Source: UBA7332 sp051648105 | GTDB taxonomy: Bacteria; Bacteroidota; Bacteroidia; Bacteroidales; UBA7332 | Length of the DNA stretch: 64,000 bases | Assembly: GCA_051648105.1 (NCBI GenBank) | Contig: JBOFEN010000085.1 | Coordinates: 1 to 64,000, forward strand | Reading direction: 5' to 3' | In this document: positions 25,763-34,785 of the stretch, in pieces | Numbering within the stretch: position 1 is the stretch's first letter | Layout of the letters: the number at the start of each line of letters is the position of its first letter | Notes under the pieces: generated by a model | Told to the model about the DNA's origin: nothing | Databases searched by the model: none | What the model saw: the letters and a program-made list of their open reading frames with translations, nothing else | Translations under genes and position numbers: made by a program

Positions 25763-28700
25763 ATGCAGAAAAAAAGCAATTTGAGTTTTCGGCGTGCAAT
25801 AGCATCATTGATGATGTGTGTGTTTGCCGTTGGTTTTGCTTTCGCACAACAGACTGTTAGTGGTGTTGTGGTTGACAAAACAAATGAGCCTATTATTGGG
25901 GCCTCTGTTATGGTTAAAGGAACTACCGTAGGTACTATTACGAACTACGACGGTGAGTATACTTTGACAATTCCTAATGATGCGAAACTTCTTGTATTCT
26001 CTTACATTGGTATGAAGACAAAAGAGGTGGCAGCTAAAGGTGGTATATTGAATGTAATTCTTGAGGATGCAACTCAAGACTTAGATGAAGTAGTAGTTGT
26101 TGGTTATGGTGTTCAGAAGAAGCGTGACCTAACAGGTTCTGTTTCATCAATTGGTGAGAAGGCCTTGAAGGATATTCCTGTGACTACTGCTGCTGAAGCT
26201 ATCACTGGTCGAATGGCTGGGGTACAGGTGACAACTACAGAAGGTTCACCAGATGCGGAAATTAGTATTCGTGTACGTGGAGGTGGTTCTATCTCACAAG
26301 ACAACTCACCACTATTCATCGTAGATGGATTCCCTGTTGCTAGTATTTCTAATATTCCTCCTTCAGACATTCAATCTATTGATGTATTAAAGGATGCTTC
26401 ATCAACTGCAATCTACGGTGCTCGTGGTGCAAATGGTGTTGTTATTATTACAACAAAGAGTGGTAAAGAGGGTAAGGTTTCTGTAAACTTCAACTCATAT
26501 ATCGGTGCTAAGTCTAACGTTAGAAATCTAGCTGTTCTTAGTCCCTATGAGTATGTGATGTATCAGTATGAGCTTGATCCGGGTTCGTCAACGTTCCAAA
26601 ACTATTATGGTGTGTATGATGACCTAGAGATCTATAAATCTGTTCAAGGGACAAACTGGCAAGACGAGGTATTTGGTCAAACTGCCATACAGCAATACTA
26701 TAATGTTGGTATTAGTGGTGGTACAAAACAGACAAAATATAACTTAAGCTTAACTCGTAATGATGAGGGTAGCATTATGATTGGATCAGGTTTCGAGCGT
26801 AATAACTTGAACTTTAAGTTGAATACTGAGATTAGCAAAACAGTATCTTTGGACTTTGCTACTCGTATGTCATACACTATTATTGATGGTGCAGGTGTAT
26901 CTTCAGGTAGTGGTTCAACGACTCGTCTTCGTAATGCTGTTAAGTACGCTCCAACTAAGGGTCTTCGTGAGTTTAGCAACGATCTTGATGATGACGACGA
27001 ATTAAATAGCCCAGAGTCAACAAGTTTACTTTTTGATCCAGTAGAGTCAACTCTTGATGAGTATAAGAGACAGAAACGTTTTGCCTCTAACTATAATGGA
27101 GCAATTAACTGGAAGATTCGTAAAGACCTTACTTACCGTGGTGAGGTAGGTTATGATTTTGGTTTTAACCGCACAGATCGTGTTTGGGGCCCATCGACAT
27201 CACAGTCGAAGAACCTTGGAGGTTTGCCTGTAGCAAATATCTATAATTATGAGTCTCAATCTTGGCGTGTTGCAAACACCCTTACATATAACAAGAATAA
27301 CTTTATCCCTAATCACAATCTAAATGTGATGATTGGTCAGGAGGTTGTTTCAAAAACATGGAAGAGTGTTGAGAATGAGTCTAGATACTTTATGGATGGT
27401 ATGAAACCTGCTGACATTCTTGCTATGATGAACTTGGGTACACCTATACCTACAGTTTCAAAAGAGGGACAGCCAGATAACCTAACATCATTCTTCGGTC
27501 GTGTGAACTATGGCCTTCTTGATCGTTACCTTCTTTCTGTTACTTTCCGTGCAGATGGATCTAGTAAGTTTGCAAAAGGTAACCAGTGGGGGTATTTCCC
27601 ATCAGCAGCCTTTGCTTGGCGTATTAACGATGAGGCATTTATGCAAGGTTCAGAGGATTGGTTGAGCAACTTGAAGCTTCGTTTAAGTTATGGTGCTGCG
27701 GGTAACAACCGTATCTCTGATGGTCTTTGGAAGATGACTTGGAACTCAAGTTCTGAGAACAAACCATACTATCCAAACGAGACTGAATCTAGTCAGTTGA
27801 TTCCTGGAACTACACTATCAAACCCTGACTTGAAATGGGAAACGACAGTCACTCGTAACGTGGGGGTTGATTATGGGTTCTTCAATGGTCGCCTTTCAGG
27901 TACAGTAGATGTATATTGGAATACAACTAAAGATCTACTTATTGAAGCACCACTACCTGCATCTACAGGATATGTAAAACAGCTTCGTAACATGGGGCAG
28001 ACCTCAAACAGAGGTATAGAACTTGCACTTGAAGGTGTGATCTATGAGAATAAGAACTTCTCATTGAGTGCTTCTGCCAACATTGCTTTCAACAGAAACA
28101 AAGTTGACAAATTCTCTAATGGAGATCAAAACTGGAAGACTTACTCTTCAGGATGGAATGGTTCAGCTTCTCCAACGGAAGACTTTATAGTTCGTGAAGG
28201 ACAACCAGTAGGTCAGATGTACGGTTATGTGACCGATGGTATGTATTCGTTTGATGACTTTACATTTAATACAACAACTAAGAAGTGGGATATTAACCCA
28301 GGTGTAGCTGATAACAGCAGTTTGATATCACCTGCAAATAGCTTCTTCGGTCCTGGAGCTTTGAAGTTCAAAGATTTGAATGGTGATGGTAAGATTGACG
28401 ATAACGATAAAACAGTTATTGGTAATGCCCTACCTAAGCACACTGGTGGTTTCAACATCATGTCGCGCTATAAGAACTTTGACCTATCACTATTCTTCAA
28501 CTGGTCGTATGGTAACGATGTTTACAATGCCAATAAGCTAGACTACTCATCATACCTTCTTTCTCGTAAGTATCAAAACCTACAAGGAGATATGTCGCTT
28601 TCAAACCGTTTTACTACTGTTGACCCATTGACAGGTCACAATATCTATTACGGTTCTAATGCAAATCCTCAACGTCTTCAGGAGTTGAATGAGGGTAAAA

Positions 28701-29002
28701 CATTGTGGATGCCACTTCACACAACAACACCTTTCCACTCGTGGGCGGTTGAAGATGGTTCTTTCCTTCGTTTGAATAACGTGACAATAGGTTACACACT
28801 TCCAACTAAATGGACTAAGAAGTTCCTTTGTCAGAACCTACGTGTTTACTTTACAGGTTACAACTTGTGGACTATTACAGGTTATTCAGGTTTCGATCCA
28901 GAGGTAGATACTCGTCGTAGCACTCCACTTACTCCATCAGTAGACTACTCTGCATACCCTAAGAGTCGCTCTTACATAGGTGGTGTAAATGTTACTTTCT
29001 AA
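25763..29002 (+). CDS. SusC-family TonB-dependent outer-membrane transporter
   Basis: This outer-membrane barrel imports oligosaccharides together with a SusD partner. The 1079 residues have a signal peptide (to about 28), a carboxypeptidase-regulatory-like domain (TVSGVVVDKTNEPIIGASV), and a TonB-box-like stretch ending in LDEVVVVGYG. The plug carries RIRVRGGGSISQDNSPLFIVDG-type motifs (read here as SIRVRGGGS, FIVDGFP, KDASSTAIYGARGANGVVII). A 22-stranded barrel ends in VNVTF with a C-terminal Phe. Neighbouring enzymes indicate pectic oligosaccharides as cargo. Confidence 0.95.
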   Translation: MQKKSNLSFRRAIASLMMCVFAVGFAFAQQTVSGVVVDKTNEPIIGASVMVKGTTVGTITNYDGEYTLTIPNDAKLLVFSYIGMKTKEVAAKGGILNVILEDATQDLDEVVVVGYGVQKKRDLTGSVSSIGEKALKDIPVTTAAEAITGRMAGVQVTTTEGSPDAEISIRVRGGGSISQDNSPLFIVDGFPVASISNIPPSDIQSIDVLKDASSTAIYGARGANGVVIITTKSGKEGKVSVNFNSYIGAKSNVRNLAVLSPYEYVMYQYELDPGSSTFQNYYGVYDDLEIYKSVQGTNWQDEVFGQTAIQQYYNVGISGGTKQTKYNLSLTRNDEGSIMIGSGFERNNLNFKLNTEISKTVSLDFATRMSYTIIDGAGVSSGSGSTTRLRNAVKYAPTKGLREFSNDLDDDDELNSPESTSLLFDPVESTLDEYKRQKRFASNYNGAINWKIRKDLTYRGEVGYDFGFNRTDRVWGPSTSQSKNLGGLPVANIYNYESQSWRVANTLTYNKNNFIPNHNLNVMIGQEVVSKTWKSVENESRYFMDGMKPADILAMMNLGTPIPTVSKEGQPDNLTSFFGRVNYGLLDRYLLSVTFRADGSSKFAKGNQWGYFPSAAFAWRINDEAFMQGSEDWLSNLKLRLSYGAAGNNRISDGLWKMTWNSSSENKPYYPNETESSQLIPGTTLSNPDLKWETTVTRNVGVDYGFFNGRLSGTVDVYWNTTKDLLIEAPLPASTGYVKQLRNMGQTSNRGIELALEGVIYENKNFSLSASANIAFNRNKVDKFSNGDQNWKTYSSGWNGSASPTEDFIVREGQPVGQMYGYVTDGMYSFDDFTFNTTTKKWDINPGVADNSSLISPANSFFGPGALKFKDLNGDGKIDDNDKTVIGNALPKHTGGFNIMSRYKNFDLSLFFNWSYGNDVYNANKLDYSSYLLSRKYQNLQGDMSLSNRFTTVDPLTGHNIYYGSNANPQRLQELNEGKTLWMPLHTTTPFHSWAVEDGSFLRLNNVTIGYTLPTKWTKKFLCQNLRVYFTGYNLWTITGYSGFDPEVDTRRSTPLTPSVDYSAYPKSRSYIGGVNVTF

Positions 29003-29023
29003 TCCATTATTTGAGTTATTCGT

Positions 29024-30877
29024 ATGAAAAAGATAGCATTTATTGCATTAGCCTCATTGGCACTCTCGACTTCGTCGTGTAGCGATTTTCTCGATACAAC
29101 TACGAATTCAGAATTTACGACTGATATCGTATTCTCAAATCCAGCTTATACTAAGCTCTCCATCATGGGGATCTACTCTTTGATGACAACTGATGAGCTT
29201 TACTCGTCACGTCTATCAACGATGTTTGGTTATAATACCGATATCGAAGTAGTAGGAGCAGACCAAAATAGTTTCAGCCAGGTTGGTAACCGTGGTTTGA
29301 GTAACTACCTTGCTAATCCTTCATACTCAGGTCACCTTGAGCGTGTTTGGACTATGCTTTATAAAGGCATTGAGAGAGCAAACCTAGCGATTGCTGAAAT
29401 TCCAAACAGCCCAGCAACAACTGGCGGTACAGCCGAAGAGAAGGCTGCAATGATGGGATACTATGGAGAGGCATTGACTCTTCGCTCTCTATTCTACTTT
29501 GAATTGGTTCGTCACTGGGGTGATGTGCCTTTCAAATTAGACCCTACAGCATCTGATGGCTCAAATTTCTATCTTGCACCAACTGATCGTGATGAGATCA
29601 TGGAGCGTTTGATTGCAGATCTAGAGGAGGCTGAACAGTATGTACCTTGGGTTAAAACAGGTGAGTATACTCCAGAGCGTGTTTCTAAAGGCTTTGTTAA
29701 AGGTCTTGCTGCACGTATAGCCTTGACTCGTGGAGGATACTCTATTAGAAACAAAGCTGGTTTCCCAACTGAGAGGGGTTCTGATTGGCGCAAGTATTAT
29801 GAGATTGCAAATAAGCACACTCGTGAGCTTCAAGAGCAGGGTATTCATAAATTGAATCCTTCTTACCTTCAACTATTCAAATCATTGAATGCTTGGCAAA
29901 CTGAAACTACTTACAGCGAAAACTTGTTTGAAGTAGCACATGGTTACACTCGTAGTGGTGAGATTGGTTACTCAGTTGGAGTACGTTTCCGTACTAACCC
30001 TAAGTATGGTTTCCAAAACAATGCAAACGTAGTATCTACCTCTCCTTACTACTACTACATGTTCGATCGTAAGGATCTTCGTCGTGATGTTGCAGTAGCT
30101 TTCTATAACTACTCAAACAGTACAGCAGAGCAGAAAGAGGTATTTGTGAATAGTGCTTATGCATGGTGTATTGGTAAATATGATATCCGCTGGATGGACT
30201 CTAAGTTCTTGTCTGAGAACCTTGAGGTAAACGCTAAGCGTGGATATGGTATCAACTGGGTAGTTATGAGATATGCAGATGTTCTCTTGATGTTGGCAGA
30301 GACAGAGAATGCACTAAACAATGGTCCAACTCCATTGGCTAAAGCAGCCTTGAAAGAGGTTCGTAGTAGAGCATTTGATGCAGCAGACCAAGGTGTGAAG
30401 GTTGAGTCATATGTAGAGTCACTTGGTTCAGAAGAGGCTTTCTTTGATGCTATTGTTGATGAGCGTGCTTATGAGTTCGGTGGTGAGTCAATCCGTAAAT
30501 ATGACCTTATCCGTTGGAACCTTCTAGGTGAGAAGATCGAAGAGCAGCGTACTGCTTACAGAGCTATGATCAATGCAGAGGCTCCTTATGAGTCTCTTCC
30601 TAAGTACCTTTTCGTTAAGATGGAGGCAAATGGTGAGATCATTGATAAAGCATCGATAAACTTCTATGACGACATGGGTAGCGACGAGATAACAGGTACA
30701 GAGCGTCTTCAATGGCTATCTGGATGGGGTGAGTCAACAAAAACAAATGCTTTGCTGATGATAACGAACTTCAGCTCTGGTTTGAATACTCCAGTACAAA
30801 ACCGTCACCTATTCCCAATACAGAACTCAATCATTGCCGAAGGTGGTGGATTGCTTGTTAACGGGTATAACTTCTAA
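29024..30877 (+). CDS. SusD-family outer-membrane lipoprotein
   Basis: This is a surface glycan-binding lid for the SusC transporter. The 617 residues begin with a lipoprotein signal (ALSTSSCSDFLDTT, with the modified Cys at about 19). TPR-like helices follow, and the family motifs are EKAAMMGYYGEALTLRSLFYFELVRHWGDVPF, RYADVLLMLAETENAL and FDAIVDERAYEFGGES. It is 21 bases after susC, the invariant gene order of such loci. Ligand residues cannot be assigned from the sequence. Confidence 0.95.
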   Translation: MKKIAFIALASLALSTSSCSDFLDTTTNSEFTTDIVFSNPAYTKLSIMGIYSLMTTDELYSSRLSTMFGYNTDIEVVGADQNSFSQVGNRGLSNYLANPSYSGHLERVWTMLYKGIERANLAIAEIPNSPATTGGTAEEKAAMMGYYGEALTLRSLFYFELVRHWGDVPFKLDPTASDGSNFYLAPTDRDEIMERLIADLEEAEQYVPWVKTGEYTPERVSKGFVKGLAARIALTRGGYSIRNKAGFPTERGSDWRKYYEIANKHTRELQEQGIHKLNPSYLQLFKSLNAWQTETTYSENLFEVAHGYTRSGEIGYSVGVRFRTNPKYGFQNNANVVSTSPYYYYMFDRKDLRRDVAVAFYNYSNSTAEQKEVFVNSAYAWCIGKYDIRWMDSKFLSENLEVNAKRGYGINWVVMRYADVLLMLAETENALNNGPTPLAKAALKEVRSRAFDAADQGVKVESYVESLGSEEAFFDAIVDERAYEFGGESIRKYDLIRWNLLGEKIEEQRTAYRAMINAEAPYESLPKYLFVKMEANGEIIDKASINFYDDMGSDEITGTERLQWLSGWGESTKTNALLMITNFSSGLNTPVQNRHLFPIQNSIIAEGGGLLVNGYNF

Positions 30878-30901
30878 GCTATATAAAACACTAGAAACTA
30901 G

Positions 30902-30927
30902 TCAGAGAGTCTCTCTGGGCTCTCTGA
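30902..30927 (+). other. Intercistronic hairpin after susD
   Basis: TCAGAGAG pairs with CTCTCTGA around a 10-base loop between susD and the next gene. There is no T run, so it is more likely an RNA-stability or processing element than a terminator. Confidence 0.45.
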
Positions 30928-30955
30928 TTAGATTCTCATAATTTATAAGACTCTA

Positions 30956-32548
30956 ATGAAACCATTTTCATATAAAAGTATAATCCCAGCTGTTGCACTT
31001 TGCTTTGCTTCTGCATTCAGCTTCACGGCATGTACAGAGACGAACGATTGGGGTGTAGATAGCGAGTATGATCGCCTATTCCGTCCTGCTAACTTTGCAG
31101 CAAAGAACGTACAAGCCAACACGGCTGATCTATCTTGGAGTAAGATACCAGGTACAGATCACTACGTGTTAGAGATAAGTAAAGACAGTCTTGAGTTTGC
31201 ATCTATCATTGATACATTCCATACAGTAAATGCAGAGTATATTCTTGAGGAACTAGAGGGAGCTACTGGCTATTCTGTGCGTATTAAAGGAATCTCTTAC
31301 GATGAGACTAAAGAGGACTCAAGATACTCAGCTCTATATTTCCAGACTAAGTCTGAGCAGATCATGCAGGCTGTAACCTCTTCTGACCGTACTGCTACAA
31401 CAGTTACTCTTCGTTGGACAGCTGGAGCAACAGTTACTCACATCACCTTGACAGACTCTGAAGGGGTTGAAGTTCTTACTTCTGAAGTCTCAGCAGAGGA
31501 GTTACAATTGGGTGAGAAAACAATCGAGGAGCTATCACCAGAAACAACCTACCTAGCTGCTATCTATAATGGTGAGAACCGCAGAGGTTATACCTCTTTC
31601 CGTACCTTCCCAGCAGCGCCTCCTGCAGATAACACTATCTACATGGCAGAGAGCGACTCATTGAACCAACCATTCTTCGATGCTCTTTCTGGTAAAGTAA
31701 CAATTGTACTACCAGCTAATTCACACTACATAACAGATACATACAACCTTGTACTACCTGACGGGGTATCTGTTACATTCTACGGTGTGCCAGGTGGTGA
31801 CAAGCCTGTTCTTGAGTTGAGACTGATCAAGCTTGGTTTAGGTCATGAGTATGTTAAGTTCCAAAACGTTGAACTACGTGCTACAGCTGCTGCACCACAA
31901 TACTTGATAAACCAAGCAGACGCTTGCTCTGTTGAGACTGTTGAGTTTGATGATTGCTACGTGAGTGGTTATGTAAATACTATGTTCCGCTTCCAAGGCT
32001 CAGCTACGAAAACTGTTGAGAACTTCCGTATCAATAATATGATTGCGAATGCTGCTTCAGGATCTAGCTACTCGTTCATCCACATTAGTGCTGATGCTAC
32101 AAGTTACCTGAATAACATTGAGATCACAAACTCTACATTCACAAACTTGGGCTACTCACTTCTACTTCACAATAAGAGCAATAACAACTCGATAAAAGTA
32201 TCTGATTGTACTATGCACAATGTAGTAGGTTCAGGAAGATACTTCATCGATATGTCAGGAAGTTTCAACTCTACTAATGGAATAAGACTTGAAAACCTAA
32301 TTCTTGGTGGTTCTGGTAACGATGCTGCTAGAGGTGTTAGACCAACTCCAGTTGTAGACAACGTTTACCAAACTGAGAGCTGGGTGACAGCTTCAAATGC
32401 TATTCCTTCAACCATTAAATATCCAGGAGCTGCTGATGCCCTATTTGTTGATCCAAACAATGGAGACTTCACAATCAAGGATATCTACTTTGAAGGAGTT
32501 AATATGGCAGGTGACCCACGTTGGAGAGTATCTAGCAGAAGACGCTAA
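30956..32548 (+). CDS. Lipoprotein with FN3-like and DUF4957/DUF5123-like domains
   Basis: The 530 residues begin with a lipoprotein signal ending FSFTAC. Two fibronectin type III-like modules follow (about 45-125, VQANTADLSWSKIPGTDHYVLEISKD, and about 130-220, TATTVTLRWTAGATVTHITL). From about 235 the repetitive pattern resembles a right-handed beta-helix of the DUF4957/DUF5123 type. Such proteins sit after SusD in pectin loci and are probable surface glycan-binding proteins or inactive lyase-like helices. No catalytic residues are evident. It is 78 bases after susD, with a terminator-like hairpin downstream. Confidence 0.72.
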   Translation: MKPFSYKSIIPAVALCFASAFSFTACTETNDWGVDSEYDRLFRPANFAAKNVQANTADLSWSKIPGTDHYVLEISKDSLEFASIIDTFHTVNAEYILEELEGATGYSVRIKGISYDETKEDSRYSALYFQTKSEQIMQAVTSSDRTATTVTLRWTAGATVTHITLTDSEGVEVLTSEVSAEELQLGEKTIEELSPETTYLAAIYNGENRRGYTSFRTFPAAPPADNTIYMAESDSLNQPFFDALSGKVTIVLPANSHYITDTYNLVLPDGVSVTFYGVPGGDKPVLELRLIKLGLGHEYVKFQNVELRATAAAPQYLINQADACSVETVEFDDCYVSGYVNTMFRFQGSATKTVENFRINNMIANAASGSSYSFIHISADATSYLNNIEITNSTFTNLGYSLLLHNKSNNNSIKVSDCTMHNVVGSGRYFIDMSGSFNSTNGIRLENLILGGSGNDAARGVRPTPVVDNVYQTESWVTASNAIPSTIKYPGAADALFVDPNNGDFTIKDIYFEGVNMAGDPRWRVSSRRR

Positions 32549-32581
32549 TCTAATCTCACTAATGAGAAACTCTTAATATAG

Positions 32582-32614
32582 AAGGGGGCTACACAACAGT
32601 AGTCCCCTTTTTAA
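32582..32614 (+). terminator. Intra-operon terminator before the pectinesterase gene
   Basis: AAGGGGGCTAC pairs with GTAGTCCCCTT (one G-T pair) around a 6-base loop and is followed by TTTTTAA. It would lower expression of the downstream esterase and hydrolase genes relative to susCD. Confidence 0.7.
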
Positions 32615-32631
32615 TATCAAAATGGACTATC

Positions 32632-33660
32632 ATGATTAAATATCTCTTACTATCTATACTCTCTTGCTTCACATCCATCTCTACCTTTTCTCAAGGTCGA
32701 ACAATTATTGTATCTCAAGATGGATCAGGAGACTATAAGACAATCAATCAAGCACTAGCGGCGGCTCCCGATGACACCCAAACAACTACGCTTATATATG
32801 TCAAGAAGGGTATATACACCGAGAAGGTCTTTGTGGATAAACCCAATATTACCATACTAGGCGAATCAAGAAAAGAGACGCAAGTTGTCGTACCCATACT
32901 TTGGGACAATTGGGAGAAGGAGTATAAAGCGAAAGCCGATACAACCTACGAGATAAGATGGGGGTGTGCTCCACTCAATCTTAGTGCCAAGGCTAATGAC
33001 TTCTCTCTGGTAAATATCACTATATACAATAATTATGGATCAACCATTGAGAAGACCCGCGCACATCAGTTTACTATATTCGGAAGGGCTACACGCACCA
33101 TACTTCTTAACTGTGATCTCCTTTCAGATGGTGCTGACAATGTTAGTCTTTGGAACAAAGTAGATGGAATGTACTATCACGAAGGGTGCTACTTCCGAGC
33201 TCCAGGTGTAGACTATGTATGTCCAAGAGGGTGGTGCTATATTACAGACTGCGAATTCGAGGGGGCTGCACCAGCACAGATATGGCATGACGGAGATAAC
33301 AACCTATCACAGAAGTTCGTGATCAATAACTCACACTTCAAAGGTATGGAGAAGTCATGGCTAGGTCGTTACCATAGAGATCACCAGATTTACCTTTTAA
33401 ATTGTACCTTTGACCAGAACGTCATGGATCGTCCTATTGCTTATGCCTACAAAGATCGTCAGATGAATCTCAAGAAGGGACATAGAGTATACTACTTCAA
33501 CTGCAAAAGAGAGGGAGAGACACCCACTTGGATGGCAGACAACCTTGAGCAGGCTGAAGGCTCACCTTCTATTCTTGATATTACTCCCGAGTGGACCTTT
33601 GATGGCATGTGGAATCCAGAGTCAAAACTCAATGAACTCAAAAACTTAATACCAAGATAG
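32632..33660 (+). CDS. CE8-like pectinesterase (exported, divergent active site)
   Basis: Pectinesterases remove methyl esters from homogalacturonan. The 342 residues carry a signal peptide (to about 21) and the family opening DGSGDYKTINQALAAAP with KGIYTEKVFV. The active-site region deviates. The usual GTVDFIFG is read as PGVDYVCPRG, keeping the nucleophilic Asp. The usual QDTL is replaced by ADNVSLW, losing the oxyanion Gln. LGRPW is read LGRYH. The protein may still be active in a Bacteroidota subgroup, or its specificity may differ. It overlaps no neighbour; the esterase gene follows after 3 bases. Confidence 0.8.
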   Translation: MIKYLLLSILSCFTSISTFSQGRTIIVSQDGSGDYKTINQALAAAPDDTQTTTLIYVKKGIYTEKVFVDKPNITILGESRKETQVVVPILWDNWEKEYKAKADTTYEIRWGCAPLNLSAKANDFSLVNITIYNNYGSTIEKTRAHQFTIFGRATRTILLNCDLLSDGADNVSLWNKVDGMYYHEGCYFRAPGVDYVCPRGWCYITDCEFEGAAPAQIWHDGDNNLSQKFVINNSHFKGMEKSWLGRYHRDHQIYLLNCTFDQNVMDRPIAYAYKDRQMNLKKGHRVYYFNCKREGETPTWMADNLEQAEGSPSILDITPEWTFDGMWNPESKLNELKNLIPR

Positions 33661-33663
33661 AGT

Positions 33664-34635
33664 ATGAAACGATTAGCCACCGCCCTTCTATTATTACCAC
33701 TAACTCTCTTTGCAAAGGCACAATTCCCATTAACTCCAAATGAGAAACCATTCACTATTGAGTCAGAATTTGCTAAGCAAAGCAAGAGATATAAGGATAT
33801 AACAGTAGCCCAACCAACCATCTCTTCAGATGTGAAGATGATCTCAGACATCGTCTACAACAAAGTTGGAAAGAGAAAGCTTAAAGGAGACCTCTTCCTT
33901 CCTTCTGTACCAAAGGGTGGGAAGCCAGCTCCTCTTGTTATTCTTATTCATGGGGGTGGGTGGAGATCAGGTGATAAATCACTTGATCATCCAATGGCAA
34001 TAGCCTTAGCTAATGAAGGTATAGCCGCTCTATGCATAGAGTACCGACTTTCTGCCGAGGCTCTCTATCCTGCCGCTTTACTAGATATATCCTCCGCTAT
34101 TGAGTGGTCAAAGAGAGAGGCTAAGAAGTATAAGTGGGACCCACAATCGATCTTCCTTCTCGGCTCATCGGCAGGAGGTCAGATGGCCTCACTTCTTGGA
34201 AGTGCCAATGCCACCTACCCAAAGTTCCTACCAAATCCTAAGAAGCCAGAGCTATATAGAGTAAGAGGTGTGATAAATATAGATGGGGTTCAGGCATTCA
34301 TTCACCCAGAGTCTGCTGAGGGGGAAGATAGACCAGATAAACCATCTGCAGCAACTATGTGGTTCGGTTCAACTCTTTCGCAAGATTCAGCCTCACGCAT
34401 AGAGGCTTCAGCTCTCACTCATATAAATAAGAACTCAGCACCATTCCTATTCATTCGAAGCGGGCAAGCTCGTTTCCATGCAGGAGATGTTGAGATGAGG
34501 CAAGCGCTTCGTGGATATAAAATAACCTACGAACTGTATGAAAGTGGTGATACACCACACACCTTCTGGCTCTTCAACCCCTGGTTCAATCCTCTTATGA
34601 GCAATATAGTTGCATTCATAAGAGCTGAAAAATAG
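33664..34635 (+). CDS. Exported alpha/beta-hydrolase esterase
   Basis: The 323 residues have a signal peptide (MKRLATALLLLPLTLFAKAQ) and a carbohydrate-esterase-like alpha/beta-hydrolase domain. The oxyanion motif is HGGGWRSGD, the nucleophile elbow GSSAGGQMA, and the C-terminal His lies in DTPHTFWLF. The fold resembles acetyl-xylan or feruloyl esterase-like (BD-FAE) enzymes. The position 3 bases after CE8 and before GH43 points to removal of acetyl or aromatic esters from pectin side chains. The substrate is inferred. Confidence 0.82.
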   Translation: MKRLATALLLLPLTLFAKAQFPLTPNEKPFTIESEFAKQSKRYKDITVAQPTISSDVKMISDIVYNKVGKRKLKGDLFLPSVPKGGKPAPLVILIHGGGWRSGDKSLDHPMAIALANEGIAALCIEYRLSAEALYPAALLDISSAIEWSKREAKKYKWDPQSIFLLGSSAGGQMASLLGSANATYPKFLPNPKKPELYRVRGVINIDGVQAFIHPESAEGEDRPDKPSAATMWFGSTLSQDSASRIEASALTHINKNSAPFLFIRSGQARFHAGDVEMRQALRGYKITYELYESGDTPHTFWLFNPWFNPLMSNIVAFIRAEK

Positions 34636-34785
34636 TAGCAAGAGCTGAGACAGTATCTTCAAATCTTAGTCAGAAGATCTATTACTCAGCTTATACCTCT
34701 TACATTAGGAGCTCTCAATAGCTTATTAATCACTATCAAAACAAGGAGCTATCATCCTTACTTACTTATAATTAATCTAAAACAG

